This document shows positions 11,617-26,400 of a stretch of 64,000 bases of DNA, one piece after another. Made by a program: the position numbers and the translations under genes. The notes beneath the pieces were generated by a model that worked only from the letters and a program-made list of their open reading frames with translations, did no database searches and had not been told where the DNA came from. The stretch is from positions 62,001 through 126,000 of the forward strand of contig NW_027096074.1 of the NCBI RefSeq assembly GCF_040115645.1, in the 5' to 3' direction. The number at the start of each line of letters is the position of its first letter. Within the stretch, counting starts at the first letter, position 1. The stretch is from Euwallacea fornicatus (Eukaryota; Arthropoda; Insecta; Coleoptera; Curculionidae).

Positions 11617-13480
11617 CCAAGAAAAATAGTACTTTAAGTGCTCAAACACATAACTTTTGTGACTTTTCAAACTTTGAAGCTCGATAACTTCGGGAATTGT
11701 GGACCAAATTTTTTAAACAAAGTGTCAAATTAATCAGCTCGACGAGCTCTTTAAGATGTCACAACACATCATAATTGCATCTTGTTGCATTTCCAAGAAA
11801 AATAGTACTTTAAGTGCTCAAACACACAACTTTTGTGACTTTTCAAACTTTGAAGCTCGATAACTTCGGCAAATGAGGACTAAATTTGTTAAACAAAGTG
11901 TCAAATTAGTCAGCTCGACGATCTCTTTAAGATGTCACAACACATCATAATTGCATCTTGTTGCATTTCCAAGAAAAATAGTACTTTAAGTGCTCAAACA
12001 CACAACTTTTGTGACTTTTCAAACTTTGAAGCTCGATAACTTCGGCAAATGAGGACTAAATTTGTTAAACAAAGTGTCAAATTAGTCAGCTCGACGAGAT
12101 CTTTAAGATGTCACAACACATGATGATTGCATCTTGTTGCATTTCCAAGAAAAATAGTACTTTAAGTGCTCAAACACACAACTTTTGTGAGTTTTCAAAC
12201 TTTGAAGCTCGATAACTTCGGCAAATGAGGACCAAATTATTTAAACAAAGTGTCAAATTAATCAGCTCGACGAGCTCTTTAAGATGTCACAACACATCAT
12301 AATTGCATCTTGTTGCATTTCCAAGAAAAATAGTACTTTAAGTGCTCAAACACACAACTTTTGTGACTTTTCAAACTTTGAAGCTCGATAACTTCGGCAA
12401 ATGAGGACTAAATTTGTTAATCAAAGTGTCAAGTTAATGAGCTCGACGAGATCTTTAAGATGTCACAACACATGATGATTGCATCTTGTTGCATTTCCAA
12501 GAAAAATAGTACTTTAAGTGCTCAAACACACAACTTTTGTGACTTTCCAAACTTTGAAGCTCAATAACTTCGTCAAATGAGGACTAAATTTGTTAAACAA
12601 AGTGTCAGATTAATCAGCTCGACGAGGTTTTTAAGATGTCACAACACATCATGATTGCATCTTGTTGCATTTCCACGAATAATAGTACTTTAAGTGCTCA
12701 AACACACAACTTTTGTGACTTTTCAAACTTTGAAGTTCGATAACTTCGTCAAATGAGGACTAAATTTGTTAAACAAAGTGTCAAATTAGTCAGCTCGACG
12801 AGATCTTTAAGATGTCACAACACATGATGATTGCATCTTGTTGCATTTCCAAGAAAAATAGTACTTTAAGTGCTCAAACACACAACTTTTGTGACTTTCC
12901 AAACTTTGAAGCTCAATAACTTCGTCAAATGAGGACTAAATTTGTTAAACAAAGTGTCAAATTAGTCAGCTCGACGAGATCTTTAAGATGTCACAACACA
13001 TCATAATTGCATCTTGTTGCATTTCCAAGAAAAATAGTACTTTAAGTGCTCAAACACACAACTTTTGTGACTTTTCAAACTTTGAAGCTCGATAACTTCG
13101 GCAAATGAGGACTAAATTTGTTAAACAAAGTGTCAAATTAGTCAGCTCGACGAGATCTTTAAGATGTCACAACACATGATGATTGCATCTTGTTGCATTT
13201 CCAAGAAAAATAGTACTTTAAGTGCTCACACACACAACTTTTGTGACTTTTCAAACTATGAAGCTCGATAACTTCGGCAAATGAGGACTAAATTTGTTAA
13301 ACAAAGTGTCAGATTAATCAGCTCGACGAGGTTTTTAAGATGTCACAACACATCATAATTGCATCTTGTTGCATTTCCAGGAAAAATAGTACTTTAAGTG
13401 CTCAAACACACAACTTTTGTGACTTTTCAAACTTTGAAGCTCGATAACTTCGGCAAATGAGGACTAAATTTGTTAAACAA
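11617..13480 (+). repeat. Duplicated block M1, copy 1
   Basis: About ten and a half units: C (CACATAAC), B (GATCTCT tail), B, an F-like unit with AAATTATTTAAAC, B with TTAATCAAAG, then most of the six-unit module. The order matches 14785-16648, offset 3168 bases (18 units). AAATTATTTAAAC and TTAATCAAAG are not seen elsewhere in the window. Copy 1 has a private GAGTTTTC near 12190. Confidence 0.85.
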
Positions 13481-13552
13481 AGTGTCAAATTAGTCAGCTC
13501 GACGAGATCTTTAAGATGTCACAACACATGATGATTGCATCTTGTTGCATTT
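12497..13552 (+). repeat. Six-unit module (1056 bp), occurrence 1
   Basis: Order of units: (i) A with TTTCCAAAC, CTCAATAAC and a CAGATTAATC...GAGGTTTTT tail; (ii) A with CCACGAATAATAG head and GTTCGATAAC; (iii) A with TTTCCAAAC and an AAATTAGTC tail; (iv) B; (v) B with GCTCACACACACAAC and AACTATGAAG; (vi) B with CCAGGAAAAATAG head. This is the closest thing to a canonical higher-order repeat here. It lies inside block M1. Unit (vi) has an AAATTAGTC tail. Confidence 0.8.
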
Positions 13553-14784
13553 CCAAGAAAAATAGTACTTTAAGTGCTCAAACACACAACTTTTGTGACT
13601 TTTCAAACTTTGAAGCTCGATAACTTCGGCAAATGAGGACTAAATTTGTTAAACAAAGTGTCAAATTAGTCAGCTCGACGAGATCTTTAAGATGTCACAA
13701 CACATCATGAGTGCATCTTGTTGCATTTCCAAGAAAAATAGTACTTTAAGTGCTCAAACACACAACTTTTGTGACTTTTCAAACTTTGAAGCTCGATAAC
13801 TTCGGGAATTGTGGACCAAATTTTTTAAACAAAGTGTCAAATTAATCAGCTCGACGAGCTCTTTAAGATGTCACAACACATCATAATTGCATCTTGTTGC
13901 ATTTCCAAGAAAAATAGTACTTTAAGTGCTCAAACACATAACTTTTGTGACTTTTCAAACTTTGAAGCTCGATAACTTCGGGAATTGTGGACCAAATTTT
14001 TTAAACAAAGTGTCAAATTAATCAGCTCGACGAGCTCTTTAAGATGTCACAACACATCATAATTGCATCTTGTTGCATTTCCAAGAAAAATAGTACTTTA
14101 AGTGCTCAAACACACAACTTTTGTGACTTTTCAAACTTTGAAGCTCGATAACTTCGGCAAATGAGGACTAAATTTGTTAAACAAAGTGTCAAATTAGTCA
14201 GCTCGACGATCTCTTTAAGATGTCACAACACATCATAATTGCATCTTGTTGCATTTCCAAGAAAAATAGTACTTTAAGTGCTCAAACACACAACTTTTGT
14301 GACTTTTCAAACTTTGAAGCTCGATAACTTCGGCAAATGAGGACTAAATTTGTTAAACAAAGTGTCAAATTAGTCAGCTCGACGAGATCTTTAAGATGTC
14401 ACAACACATGATGATTGCATCTTGTTGCATTTCCAAGAAAAATAGTACTTTAAGTGCTCAAACACACAACTTTTGTGACTTTTCAAACTTTGAAGCTCGA
14501 TAACTTCGGGAATTGTGGACCAAATTTTTTAAACAAAGTGTCAAATTAATCAGCTCGACGAGCTCTTTAAGATGTCACAACACATCATAATTGCATCTTG
14601 TTGCATTTCCAAGAAAAATAGTACTTTAAGTGCTCAAACACATAACTTTTGTGACTTTTCAAACTTTGAAGCTCGATAACTTCGGGAATTGTGGACCAAA
14701 TTTTTTAAACAAAGTGTCAAATTAATCAGCTCGACGAGCTCTTTAAGATGTCACAACACATCATAATTGCATCTTGTTGCATTT

Positions 14785-16648
14785 CCAAGAAAAATAGTAC
14801 TTTAAGTGCTCAAACACATAACTTTTGTGACTTTTCAAACTTTGAAGCTCGATAACTTCGGGAATTGTGGACCAAATTTTTTAAACAAAGTGTCAAATTA
14901 ATCAGCTCGACGAGCTCTTTAAGATGTCACAACACATCATAATTGCATCTTGTTGCATTTCCAAGAAAAATAGTACTTTAAGTGCTCAAACACACAACTT
15001 TTGTGACTTTTCAAACTTTGAAGCTCGATAACTTCGGCAAATGAGGACTAAATTTGTTAAACAAAGTGTCAAATTAGTCAGCTCGACGATCTCTTTAAGA
15101 TGTCACAACACATCATAATTGCATCTTGTTGCATTTCCAAGAAAAATAGTACTTTAAGTGCTCAAACACACAACTTTTGTGACTTTTCAAACTTTGAAGC
15201 TCGATAACTTCGGCAAATGAGGACTAAATTTGTTAAACAAAGTGTCAAATTAGTCAGCTCGACGAGATCTTTAAGATGTCACAACACATGATGATTGCAT
15301 CTTGTTGCATTTCCAAGAAAAATAGTACTTTAAGTGCTCAAACACACAACTTTTGTGACTTTTCAAACTTTGAAGCTCGATAACTTCGGCAAATGAGGAC
15401 CAAATTATTTAAACAAAGTGTCAAATTAATCAGCTCGACGAGCTCTTTAAGATGTCACAACACATCATAATTGCATCTTGTTGCATTTCCAAGAAAAATA
15501 GTACTTTAAGTGCTCAAACACACAACTTTTGTGACTTTTCAAACTTTGAAGCTCGATAACTTCGGCAAATGAGGACTAAATTTGTTAATCAAAGTGTCAA
15601 GTTAATGAGCTCGACGAGATCTTTAAGATGTCACAACACATGATGATTGCATCTTGTTGCATTTCCAAGAAAAATAGTACTTTAAGTGCTCAAACACACA
15701 ACTTTTGTGACTTTCCAAACTTTGAAGCTCAATAACTTCGTCAAATGAGGACTAAATTTGTTAAACAAAGTGTCAGATTAATCAGCTCGACGAGGTTTTT
15801 AAGATGTCACAACACATCATGATTGCATCTTGTTGCATTTCCACGAATAATAGTACTTTAAGTGCTCAAACACACAACTTTTGTGACTTTTCAAACTTTG
15901 AAGTTCGATAACTTCGTCAAATGAGGACTAAATTTGTTAAACAAAGTGTCAAATTAGTCAGCTCGACGAGATCTTTAAGATGTCACAACACATGATGATT
16001 GCATCTTGTTGCATTTCCAAGAAAAATAGTACTTTAAGTGCTCAAACACACAACTTTTGTGACTTTCCAAACTTTGAAGCTCAATAACTTCGTCAAATGA
16101 GGACTAAATTTGTTAAACAAAGTGTCAAATTAGTCAGCTCGACGAGATCTTTAAGATGTCACAACACATCATAATTGCATCTTGTTGCATTTCCAAGAAA
16201 AATAGTACTTTAAGTGCTCAAACACACAACTTTTGTGACTTTTCAAACTTTGAAGCTCGATAACTTCGGCAAATGAGGACTAAATTTGTTAAACAAAGTG
16301 TCAAATTAGTCAGCTCGACGAGATCTTTAAGATGTCACAACACATGATGATTGCATCTTGTTGCATTTCCAAGAAAAATAGTACTTTAAGTGCTCACACA
16401 CACAACTTTTGTGACTTTTCAAACTATGAAGCTCGATAACTTCGGCAAATGAGGACTAAATTTGTTAAACAAAGTGTCAGATTAATCAGCTCGACGAGGT
16501 TTTTAAGATGTCACAACACATCATAATTGCATCTTGTTGCATTTCCAGGAAAAATAGTACTTTAAGTGCTCAAACACACAACTTTTGTGACTTTTCAAAC
16601 TTTGAAGCTCGATAACTTCGGCAAATGAGGACTAAATTTGTTAAACAA
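14785..16648 (+). repeat. Duplicated block M1, copy 2
   Basis: Partner of 11617-13480, offset 3168 bases, with the same two private markers. The copies part at the end of the CCAGGAAAAATAG unit: copy 2 ends it with CATCATAATT, copy 1 with CATGATGATT. Just upstream, the CACATAAC C unit is doubled (14609 and 14785), a fresh single-unit duplication. Confidence 0.85.
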
Positions 16649-16720
16649 AGTGTCAAATTAGTCAGCTCGACGAGATCTTTAAGATGTCACAACACATCAT
16701 AATTGCATCTTGTTGCATTT
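15665..16720 (+). repeat. Six-unit module, occurrence 2
   Basis: Same six unit types in order. Units (v) and (vi) are then repeated at 16721-17072, giving an eight-unit string that recurs at 27105-28512, 11440 bases (65 units) downstream. Confidence 0.8.
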
Positions 16721-18422
16721 CCAAGAAAAATAGTACTTTAAGTGCTCACACACACAACTTTTGTGACTTTTCAAACTATGAAGCTCGATAACTTCGGCAA
16801 ATGAGGACTAAATTTGTTAAACAAAGTGTCAGATTAATCAGCTCGACGAGGTTTTTAAGATGTCACAACACATCATAATTGCATCTTGTTGCATTTCCAG
16901 GAAAAATAGTACTTTAAGTGCTCAAACACACAACTTTTGTGACTTTTCAAACTTTGAAGCTCGATAACTTCGGCAAATGAGGACTAAATTTGTTAAACAA
17001 AGTGTCAAGTTAATGAGCTCGACGAGATCTTTAAGATGTCACAACACATGATGATTGCATCTTGTTGCATTTCCAAGAAAAATAGTACTTTAAGTGCTCA
17101 AACACACAACTTTTGTGACTTTTCAAATTTTGAAGCTCGATAACTTCGGGAATTGTGGACCAAATTTTTTAAACAAAGTGTCAAATTAATCAGCTCGACG
17201 AGCTCTTTAAGATGTCACAACACATCATGATTGCATCTTGTTGCATTTCCACGAAAAATAGTACTTTAAGTGCTCAAACACACAACTTTTGTGACTTTTC
17301 AAACTTTGAAGCTCGATAACTTCGGCAAATGAGGACTAAATTTGTTAAACAAAGTGTCAAATTAGTCAGCTCGACGAGATCTTTAAGATGTCACAACACA
17401 TGATGATTGCATCTTGTTGCATTTCCAAGAAAAATAGTACTTTAAGTGCTCACACACACAACTTTTGTGACTTTTCAAACTATGAAGCTCGATAACTTCG
17501 GCAAATGAGGACTAAATTTGTTAAACAAAGTGTCAGATTAATCAGCTCGACGAGGTTTTTAAGATGTCACAACACATCATAATTGCATCTTGTTGCATTT
17601 CCAGGAAAAATAGTACTTTAAGTGCTCAAACACACAACTTTTGTGACTTTTCAAACTTTGAAGCTCGATAACTTCGGCAAATGAGGACTAAATTTGTTAA
17701 ACAAAGTGTCAAGTTAATGAGCTCGACGAGATCTTTAAGATGTCACAACACATGATGATTGCATCTTGTTGCATTTCCAAGAAAAATAGTACTTTAAGTG
17801 CTCAAACACACAACTTTTGTGACTTTCCAAACTTTGAAGCTCAATAACTTCGTCAAATGAGGACTAAATTTGTTAAACAAAGTGTCAGATTAATCAGCTC
17901 GACGAGGTTTTTAAGATGTCACAACACATCATGATTGCATCTTGTTGCATTTCCACGAATAATAGTACTTTAAGTGCTCAAACACACAACTTTTGTGACT
18001 TTTCAAACTTTGAAGCTCGATAACTTCGGCAAATGAGGACTAAATTTGTTAAACAAAGTGTCAAATTAGTCAGCTCGACGAGATCTTTAAGATGTCACAA
18101 CACATGATAATTGCATCTTGTTGCATTTCCAAGAAAAATAGTACTTTAAGTGCTCAAACACACAACTTTTGTGACTTTTCAAACTTTGAAGCTCGATAAC
18201 TTCGGCAAATGAGGACCAAATTTTTTAAACAAAGTGTCAAATTAATCAGCTCGACGAGCTCTTTAAGATGTCACAACACATCATAATTGCATCTTGTTGC
18301 ATTTCCAAGAAAAATAGTACTTTAAGTGCTCAAACACACAACTTTTGTGACTTTTCAAACTTTGAAGCTCGATAACTTCGGCAAATGAGGACTAAATTTG
18401 TTAAACAAAGTGTCAAGTTAAT

Positions 18423-18437
18423 GAGCTCGACGAGCTC
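18423..18437. other. 15-base palindrome GAGCTCGACGAGCTC
   Basis: In the unit at 18305 the tail joins AAGTTAATGAGC to GACGAGCTCT, a combination that extends palindrome 3 to 15 bases (GAGCTCG, A, CGAGCTC). The same combination occurs in the units at 33441 and 35377. It looks like a recombinant of two tail types. Confidence 0.75.
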
Positions 18438-19008
18438 TTTAAGATGTCACAACACATCATAATTGCATCTTGTTGCATTTCCAAGAAAAATAGTACTTTA
18501 AGTGCTCAAACACACAACTTTTGTGACTTTTCAAACTTTGAAGCTCGATAACTTCGGCAAATGAGGACTAAATTTGTTAAACAAAGTGTCAAGTTAATGA
18601 GCTCGACGAGATCTTTAAGATGTCACAACACATGATGATTGCATCTTGTTGCATTTCCAAGAAAAATAGTACTTTAAGTGCTCAAACACACAACTTTTGT
18701 GACTTTCCAAACTTTGAAGCTCAATAACTTCGTCAAATGAGGACTAAATTTGTTAAACAAAGTGTCAGATTAATCAGCTCGACGAGGTTTTTAAGATGTC
18801 ACAACACATCATGATTGCATCTTGTTGCATTTCCACGAATAATAGTACTTTAAGTGCTCAAACACACAACTTTTGTGACTTTTCAAACTTTGAAGCTCGA
18901 TAACTTCGGCAAATGAGGACTAAATTTGTTAAACAAAGTGTCAAGTTAATGAGCTCGACGAGATCTTTAAGATGTCACAACACATGATGATTGCATCTTG
19001 TTGCATTT

Positions 19009-20064
19009 CCAAGAAAAATAGTACTTTAAGTGCTCAAACACACAACTTTTGTGACTTTCCAAACTTTGAAGCTCAATAACTTCGTCAAATGAGGACTAAA
19101 TTTGTTAAACAAAGTGTCAGATTAATCAGCTCGACGAGGTTTTTAAGATGTCACAACACATCATGATTGCATCTTGTTGCATTTCCACGAATAATAGTAC
19201 TTTAAGTGCTCAAACACACAACTTTTGTGACTTTTCAAACTTTGAAGTTCGATAACTTCGTCAAATGAGGACTAAATTTGTTAAACAAAGTGTCAAATTA
19301 GTCAGCTCGACGAGATCTTTAAGATGTCACAACACATGATGATTGCATCTTGTTGCATTTCCAAGAAAAATAGTACTTTAAGTGCTCAAACACACAACTT
19401 TTGTGACTTTCCAAACTTTGAAGCTCAATAACTTCGTCAAATGAGGACTAAATTTGTTAAACAAAGTGTCAAATTAGTCAGCTCGACGAGATCTTTAAGA
19501 TGTCACAACACATCATAATTGCATCTTGTTGCATTTCCAAGAAAAATAGTACTTTAAGTGCTCAAACACACAACTTTTGTGACTTTTCAAACTTTGAAGC
19601 TCGATAACTTCGGCAAATGAGGACTAAATTTGTTAAACAAAGTGTCAAATTAGTCAGCTCGACGAGATCTTTAAGATGTCACAACACATGATGATTGCAT
19701 CTTGTTGCATTTCCAAGAAAAATAGTACTTTAAGTGCTCACACACACAACTTTTGTGACTTTTCAAACTATGAAGCTCGATAACTTCGGCAAATGAGGAC
19801 TAAATTTGTTAAACAAAGTGTCAGATTAATCAGCTCGACGAGGTTTTTAAGATGTCACAACACATCATAATTGCATCTTGTTGCATTTCCAGGAAAAATA
19901 GTACTTTAAGTGCTCAAACACACAACTTTTGTGACTTTTCAAACTTTGAAGCTCGATAACTTCGGCAAATGAGGACTAAATTTGTTAAACAAAGTGTCAA
20001 GTTAATGAGCTCGACGAGATCTTTAAGATGTCACAACACATGATGATTGCATCTTGTTGCATTT
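19009..20064 (+). repeat. Six-unit module, occurrence 3
   Basis: Same six unit types; unit (vi) ends with AAGTTAATGAGC. It is followed by a type (i) unit with the private ACTAAATGTG base (20158), also found at 22446 and 29662, so the modules at 19009, 21297 and 28513 share a lineage. Confidence 0.8.
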
Positions 20065-21120
20065 CCAAGAAAAATAGTACTTTAAGTGCTCAAACACACA
20101 ACTTTTGTGACTTTCCAAACTTTGAAGCTCAATAACTTCGTCAAATGAGGACTAAATGTGTTAAACAAAGTGTCAGATTAATCAGCTCGACGAGGTTTTT
20201 AAGATGTCACAACACATCATGATTGCATCTTGTTGCATTTCCACGAATAATAGTACTTTAAGTGCTCAAACACACAACTTTTGTGACTTTTCAAACTTTG
20301 AAGTTCGATAACTTCGTCAAATGAGGACTAAATTTGTTAAACAAAGTGTCAAATTAGTCAGCTCGACGAGATCTTTAAGATGTCACAACACATGATGATT
20401 GCATCTTGTTGCATTTCCAAGAAAAATAGTACTTTAAGTGCTCAAACACACAACTTTTGTGACTTTCCAAACTTTGAAGCTCAATAACTTCGTCAAATGA
20501 GGACTAAATTTGTTAAACAAAGTGTCAAATTAGTCAGCTCGACGAGATCTTTAAGATGTCACAACACATGATGATTGCATCTTGTTGCATTTCCAGGAAA
20601 AATAGTACTTTAAGTGCTCAAACACACAACTTTTGTGACTTTTCAAACTTTGAAGCTCGATAACTTCGGCAAATGAGGACTAAATTTGTTAAACAAAGTG
20701 TCAAGTTAATGAGCTCGACGAGATCTTTAAGATGTCACAACACATGATGATTGCATCTTGTTGCATTTCCAAGAAAAATAGTACTTTAAGTGCTCAAACA
20801 CACAACTTTTGTGACTTTCCAAACTTTGAAGTTCGATAACTTCGTCAAATGAGGACTAAATTTGTTAAACAAAGTGTCAAATTAGTCAGCTCGACGAGAT
20901 CTTTAAGATGTCACAACACATGATGATTGCATCTTGTTGCATTTCCAGGAAAAATAGTACTTTAAGTGCTCAAACACACAACTTTTGTGACTTTTCAAAC
21001 TTTGAAGTTCGATAACTTCGTCAAATGAGGACTAAATTTGTTAAACAAAGTGTCAAATTAGTCAGCTCGACGAGATCTTTAAGATGTCACAACACATGAT
21101 GATTGCATCTTGTTGCATTT

Positions 21121-24100
21121 CCAGGAAAAATAGTACTTTAAGTGCTCAAACACACAACTTTTGTGACTTTTCAAACTTTGAAGCTCGATAACTTCGGCAA
21201 ATGAGGACTAAATTTGTTAAACAAAGTGTCAAGTTAATGAGCTCGACGAGATCTTTAAGATGTCACAACACATGATGATTGCATCTTGTTGCATTTCCAA
21301 GAAAAATAGTACTTTAAGTGCTCAAACACACAACTTTTGTGACTTTCCAAACTTTGAAGCTCAATAACTTCGTCAAATGAGGACTAAATTTGTTAAACAA
21401 AGTGTCAGATTAATCAGCTCGACGAGGTTTTTAAGATGTCACAACACATCATGATTGCATCTTGTTGCATTTCCACGAATAATAGTACTTTAAGTGCTCA
21501 AACACACAACTTTTGTGACTTTTCAAACTTTGAAGTTCGATAACTTCGTCAAATGAGGTCTAAATTTGTTAAACAAAGTGTCAAATTAGTCAGCTCGACG
21601 AGATCTTTAAGATGTCACAACACATGATGATTGCATCTTGTTGCATTTCCAAGAAAAATAGTACTTTAAGTGCTCAAACACACAACTTTTGTGACTTTCC
21701 AAACTTTGAAGCTCAATAACTTCGTCAAATGAGGACTAAATTTGTTAAACAAAGTGTCAAATTAGTCAGCTCGACGAGATCTTTAAGATGTCACAACACA
21801 TCATAATTGCATCTTGTTGCATTTCCAAGAAAAATAGTACTTTAAGTGCTCAAACACACAACTTTTGTGACTTTTCAAACTTTGAAGCTCGATAACTTCG
21901 GCAAATGAGGACTAAATTTGTTAAACAAAGTGTCAAATTAGTCAGCTCGACGAGATCTTTAAGATGTCACAACACATGATGATTGCATCTTGTTGCATTT
22001 CCAAGAAAAATAGTACTTTAAGTGCTCACACACACAACTTTTGTGACTTTTCAAACTATGAAGCTCGATAACTTCGGCAAATGAGGACTAAATTTGTTAA
22101 ACAAAGTGTCAGATTAATCAGCTCGACGAGGTTTTTAAGATGTCACAACACATCATAATTGCATCTTGTTGCATTTCCAGGAAAAATAGTACTTTAAGTG
22201 CTCAAACACACAACTTTTGTGACTTTTCAAACTTTGAAGCTCGATAACTTCGGCAAATGAGGACTAAATTTGTTAAACAAAGTGTCAAGTTAATGAGCTC
22301 GACGAGATCTTTAAGATGTCACAACACATGATGATTGCATCTTGTTGCATTTCCAAGAAAAATAGTACTTTAAGTGCTCAAACACACAACTTTTGTGACT
22401 TTCCAAACTTTGAAGCTCAATAACTTCGTCAAATGAGGACTAAATGTGTTAAACAAAGTGTCAGATTAATCAGCTCGACGAGGTTTTTAAGATGTCACAA
22501 CACATCATGATTGCATCTTGTTGCATTTCCACGAATAATAGTACTTTAAGTGCTCAAACACACAACTTTTGTGACTTTTCAAACTTTGAAGTTCGATAAC
22601 TTCGTCAAATGAGGACTAAATTTGTTAAACAAAGTGTCAAATTAGTCAGCTCGACGAGATCTTTAAGATGTCACAACACATGATGATTGCATCTTGTTGC
22701 ATTTCCAAGAAAAATAGTACTTTAAGTGCTCAAACACACAACTTTTGTGACTTTCCAAACTTTGAAGCTCAATAACTTCGTCAAATGAGGACTAAATTTG
22801 TTAAACAAAGTGTCAAATTAGTCAGCTCGACGAGATCTTTAAGATGTCACAACACATCATAATTGCATCTTGTTGCATTTCCAAGAAAAATAGTACTTTA
22901 AGTGCTCAAACACACAACTTTTGTGACTTTTCAAACTTTGAAGCTCGATAACTTCGGCAAATGAGGACTAAATTTGTTAAACAAAGTGTCAAATTAGTCA
23001 GCTCGACGAGATCTTTAAGATGTCACAACACATGATGATTGCATCTTGTTGCATTTCCAAGAAAAATAGTACTTTAAGTGCTCAAACACACAACTTTTGT
23101 GACTTTTCAAACTTTGAAGCTCGATAACTTCGGCAAATGAGGACTAAATTTGTTAAACAAAGTGTCAAATTAGTCAGCTCGACGAGATCTTTAAGATGTC
23201 ACAACACATCATGAGTGCATCTTGTTGCATTTCCAAGAAAAATAGTACTTTAAGTGCTCAAACACACAACTTTTGTGACTTTTCAAACTTTGAAGCTCGA
23301 TAACTTCGGGAATTGTGGACCAAATTTTTTAAACAAAGTGTCAAATTAATCAGCTCGACGAGCTCTTTAAGATGTCACAACACATCATGATTGCATCTTG
23401 TTGCATTTCCACGAATAATAGTACTTTAAGTGCTCAAACACACAACTTTTGTGACTTTTCAAACTTTGAAGCTCGATAACTTCGGCAAATGAGGACTAAA
23501 TTTGTTAAACAAAGTGTCAAATTAGTCAGCTCGACGAGATCTTTAAGATGTCACAACACATGATGATTGCATCTTGTTGCATTTCCAAGAAAAATAGTAC
23601 TTTAAGTGCTCAAACACACAACTTTTGTGACTTTTCAAACTTTGAAGCTCGATAACTTCGGCAAATGAGGACTAAATTTGTTAAACAAAGTGTCAAATTA
23701 GTCAGCTCGACGAGATCTTTAAGATGTCACAACACATCATGAGTGCATCTTGTTGCATTTCCAAGAAAAATAGTACTTTAAGTGCTCAAACACACAACTT
23801 TTGTGACTTTTCAAACTTTGAAGCTCGATAACTTCGGGAATTGTGGACCAAATTTTTTAAACAAAGTGTCAAATTAATCAGCTCGACGAGCTCTTTAAGA
23901 TGTCACAACACATCATGATTGCATCTTGTTGCATTTCCACGAATAATAGTACTTTAAGTGCTCAAACACACAACTTTTGTGACTTTTCAAACTTTGAAGC
24001 TCGATAACTTCGGCAAATGAGGACTAAATTTGTTAAACAAAGTGTCAAATTAGTCAGCTCGACGAGATCTTTAAGATGTCACAACACATGATGATTGCAT

Positions 24101-25850
24101 CTTGTTGCATTTCCAAGAAAAATAGTACTTTAAGTGCTCAAACACACAACTTTTGTGACTTTTCAAACTTTGAAGCTCGATAACTTCGGCAAATGAGGAC
24201 TAAATTTGTTAAACAAAGTGTCAAATTAGTCAGCTCGACGAGATCTTTAAGATGTCACAACACATCATGAGTGCATCTTGTTGCATTTCCAAGAAAAATA
24301 GTACTTTAAGTGCTCAAACACACAACTTTTGTGACTTTTCAAACTTTGAAGTTCGATAACTTCGTCAAATGAGGACTAAATTTGTTAAACAAAGTGTCAA
24401 ATTAGTCAGCTCGACGAGATCTTTAAGATGTCACAACACATGATGATTGCATCTTGTTGCATTTCCAAGAAAAATAGTACTTTAAGTGCTCAAACACACA
24501 ACTTTTGTGACTTTCCAAACTTTGAAGCTCAATAACTTCGTCAAATGAGGACTAAATTTGTTAAACAAAGTGTCAAATTAGTCAGCTCGACGAGATCTTT
24601 AAGATGTCACAACACATCAGAATTGCATCTTGTTGCATTTCCAAGAAAAATAGTACTTTAAGTGCTCAAACACACAACTTTTGTGACTTTTCAAACTTTG
24701 AAGCTCGATAACTTCGGCAAATGAGGACTAAATTTGTTAAACAAAGTGTCAAATTAGTCAGCTCGACGAGATCTTTAAGATGTCACAACACATGATGATT
24801 GCATCTTGTTGCATTTCCAAGAAAAATAGTACTTTAAGTGCTCAAACACACAACTTTTGTGACTTTTCAAATTTTGAAGCTCGATAACTTCGGGAATTGT
24901 GGACCAAATTTTTTAAACAAAGTGTCAAATTAATCAGCTCGACGAGCTCTTTAAGATGTCACAACACATCATGATTGCATCTTGTTGCATTTCCACGAAA
25001 AATAGTACTTTAAGTGCTCAAACACACAACTTTTGTGACTTTTCAAACTTTGAAGCTCGATAACTTCGGCAAATGAGGACTAAATTTGTTAAACAAAGTG
25101 TCAAATTAGTCAGCTCGACGAGATCTTTAAGATGTCACAACACATGATGATTGCATCTTGTTGCATTTCCAAGAAAAATAGTACTTTAAGTGCTCACACA
25201 CACAACTTTTGTGACTTTTCAAACTATGAAGCTCGATAACTTCGGCAAATGAGGACTAAATTTGTTAAACAAAGTGTCAGATTAATCAGCTCGACGAGGT
25301 TTTTAAGATGTCACAACACATCATAATTGCATCTTGTTGCATTTCCAGGAAAAATAGTACTTTAAGTGCTCAAACACACAACTTTTGTGACTTTTCAAAC
25401 TTTGAAGCTCGATAACTTCGGCAAATGAGGACTAAATTTGTTAAACAAAGTGTCAAGTTAATGAGCTCGACGAGATCTTTAAGATGTCACAACACATGAT
25501 GATTGCATCTTGTTGCATTTCCAAGAAAAATAGTACTTTAAGTGCTCAAACACACAACTTTTGTGACTTTCCAAACTTTGAAGCTCAATAACTTCGTCAA
25601 ATGAGGACTAAATTTGTTAAACAAAGTGTCAGATTAATCAGCTCGACGAGGTTTTTAAGATGTCACAACACATCATGATTGCATCTTGTTGCATTTCCAC
25701 GAATAATAGTACTTTAAGTGCTCAAACACACAACTTTTGTGACTTTTCAAACTTTGAAGCTCGATAACTTCGGCAAATGAGGACTAAATTTGTTAAACAA
25801 AGTGTCAAATTAGTCAGCTCGACGAGATCTTTAAGATGTCACAACACATG
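21121..25850 (+). repeat. Large duplicated block M2, copy 1
   Basis: About 27 units matching 28337-33066 at an offset of 7216 bases (41 units). Shared private markers are ACTAAATGTG (22446/29662) and CATCAGAATT (24620/31836). Three units in the middle, 23057-23584, differ in class from their positional partners at 30273-30800. Here the triplet B (CATCATGAGT), C, B (CCACGAATAATAG head) is repeated twice, at 23057 and 23585. Outside that triplet I saw only scattered single-base differences. Confidence 0.85.
21297..22352 (+). repeat. Six-unit module, occurrence 4
   Basis: Same six types, with a private GAGGTCTAAA in unit (ii). The following type (i) unit at 22353 carries ACTAAATGTG. This module lies at the left part of the large block M2. 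Confidence 0.8.
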
Positions 25851-26400
25851 ATGATTGCATCTTGTTGCATTTCCAAGAAAAATAGTACTTTAAGTGCTCA
25901 AACACACAACTTTTGTGACTTTTCAAACTTTGAAGCTCGATAACTTCGGCAAATGAGGACCAAATTTTTTAAACAAAGTGTCAAATTAATCAGCTCGACG
26001 AGCTCTTTAAGATGTCACAACACATCATAATTGCATCTTGTTGCATTTCCAAGAAAAATAGTACTTTAAGTGCTCAAACACACAACTTTTGTGACTTTTC
26101 AAACTTTGAAGCTCGATAACTTCGGCAAATGAGGACTAAATTTGTTAAACAAAGTGTCAAGTTAATGAGCTCGACGAGATCTTTAAGATGTCACAACACA
26201 TGATGATTGCATCTTGTTGCATTTCCAAGAAAAATAGTACTTTAAGTGCTCAAACACACAACTTTTGTGACTTTTCAAACTTTGAAGCTCGATAACTTCG
26301 GCAAATGAGGACCAAATTTGTTAAACAAAGTGTCAAGTTAATGAGCTCGACGAGATCTTTAAGATGTCACAACACATGATGATTGCATCTTGTTGCATTT

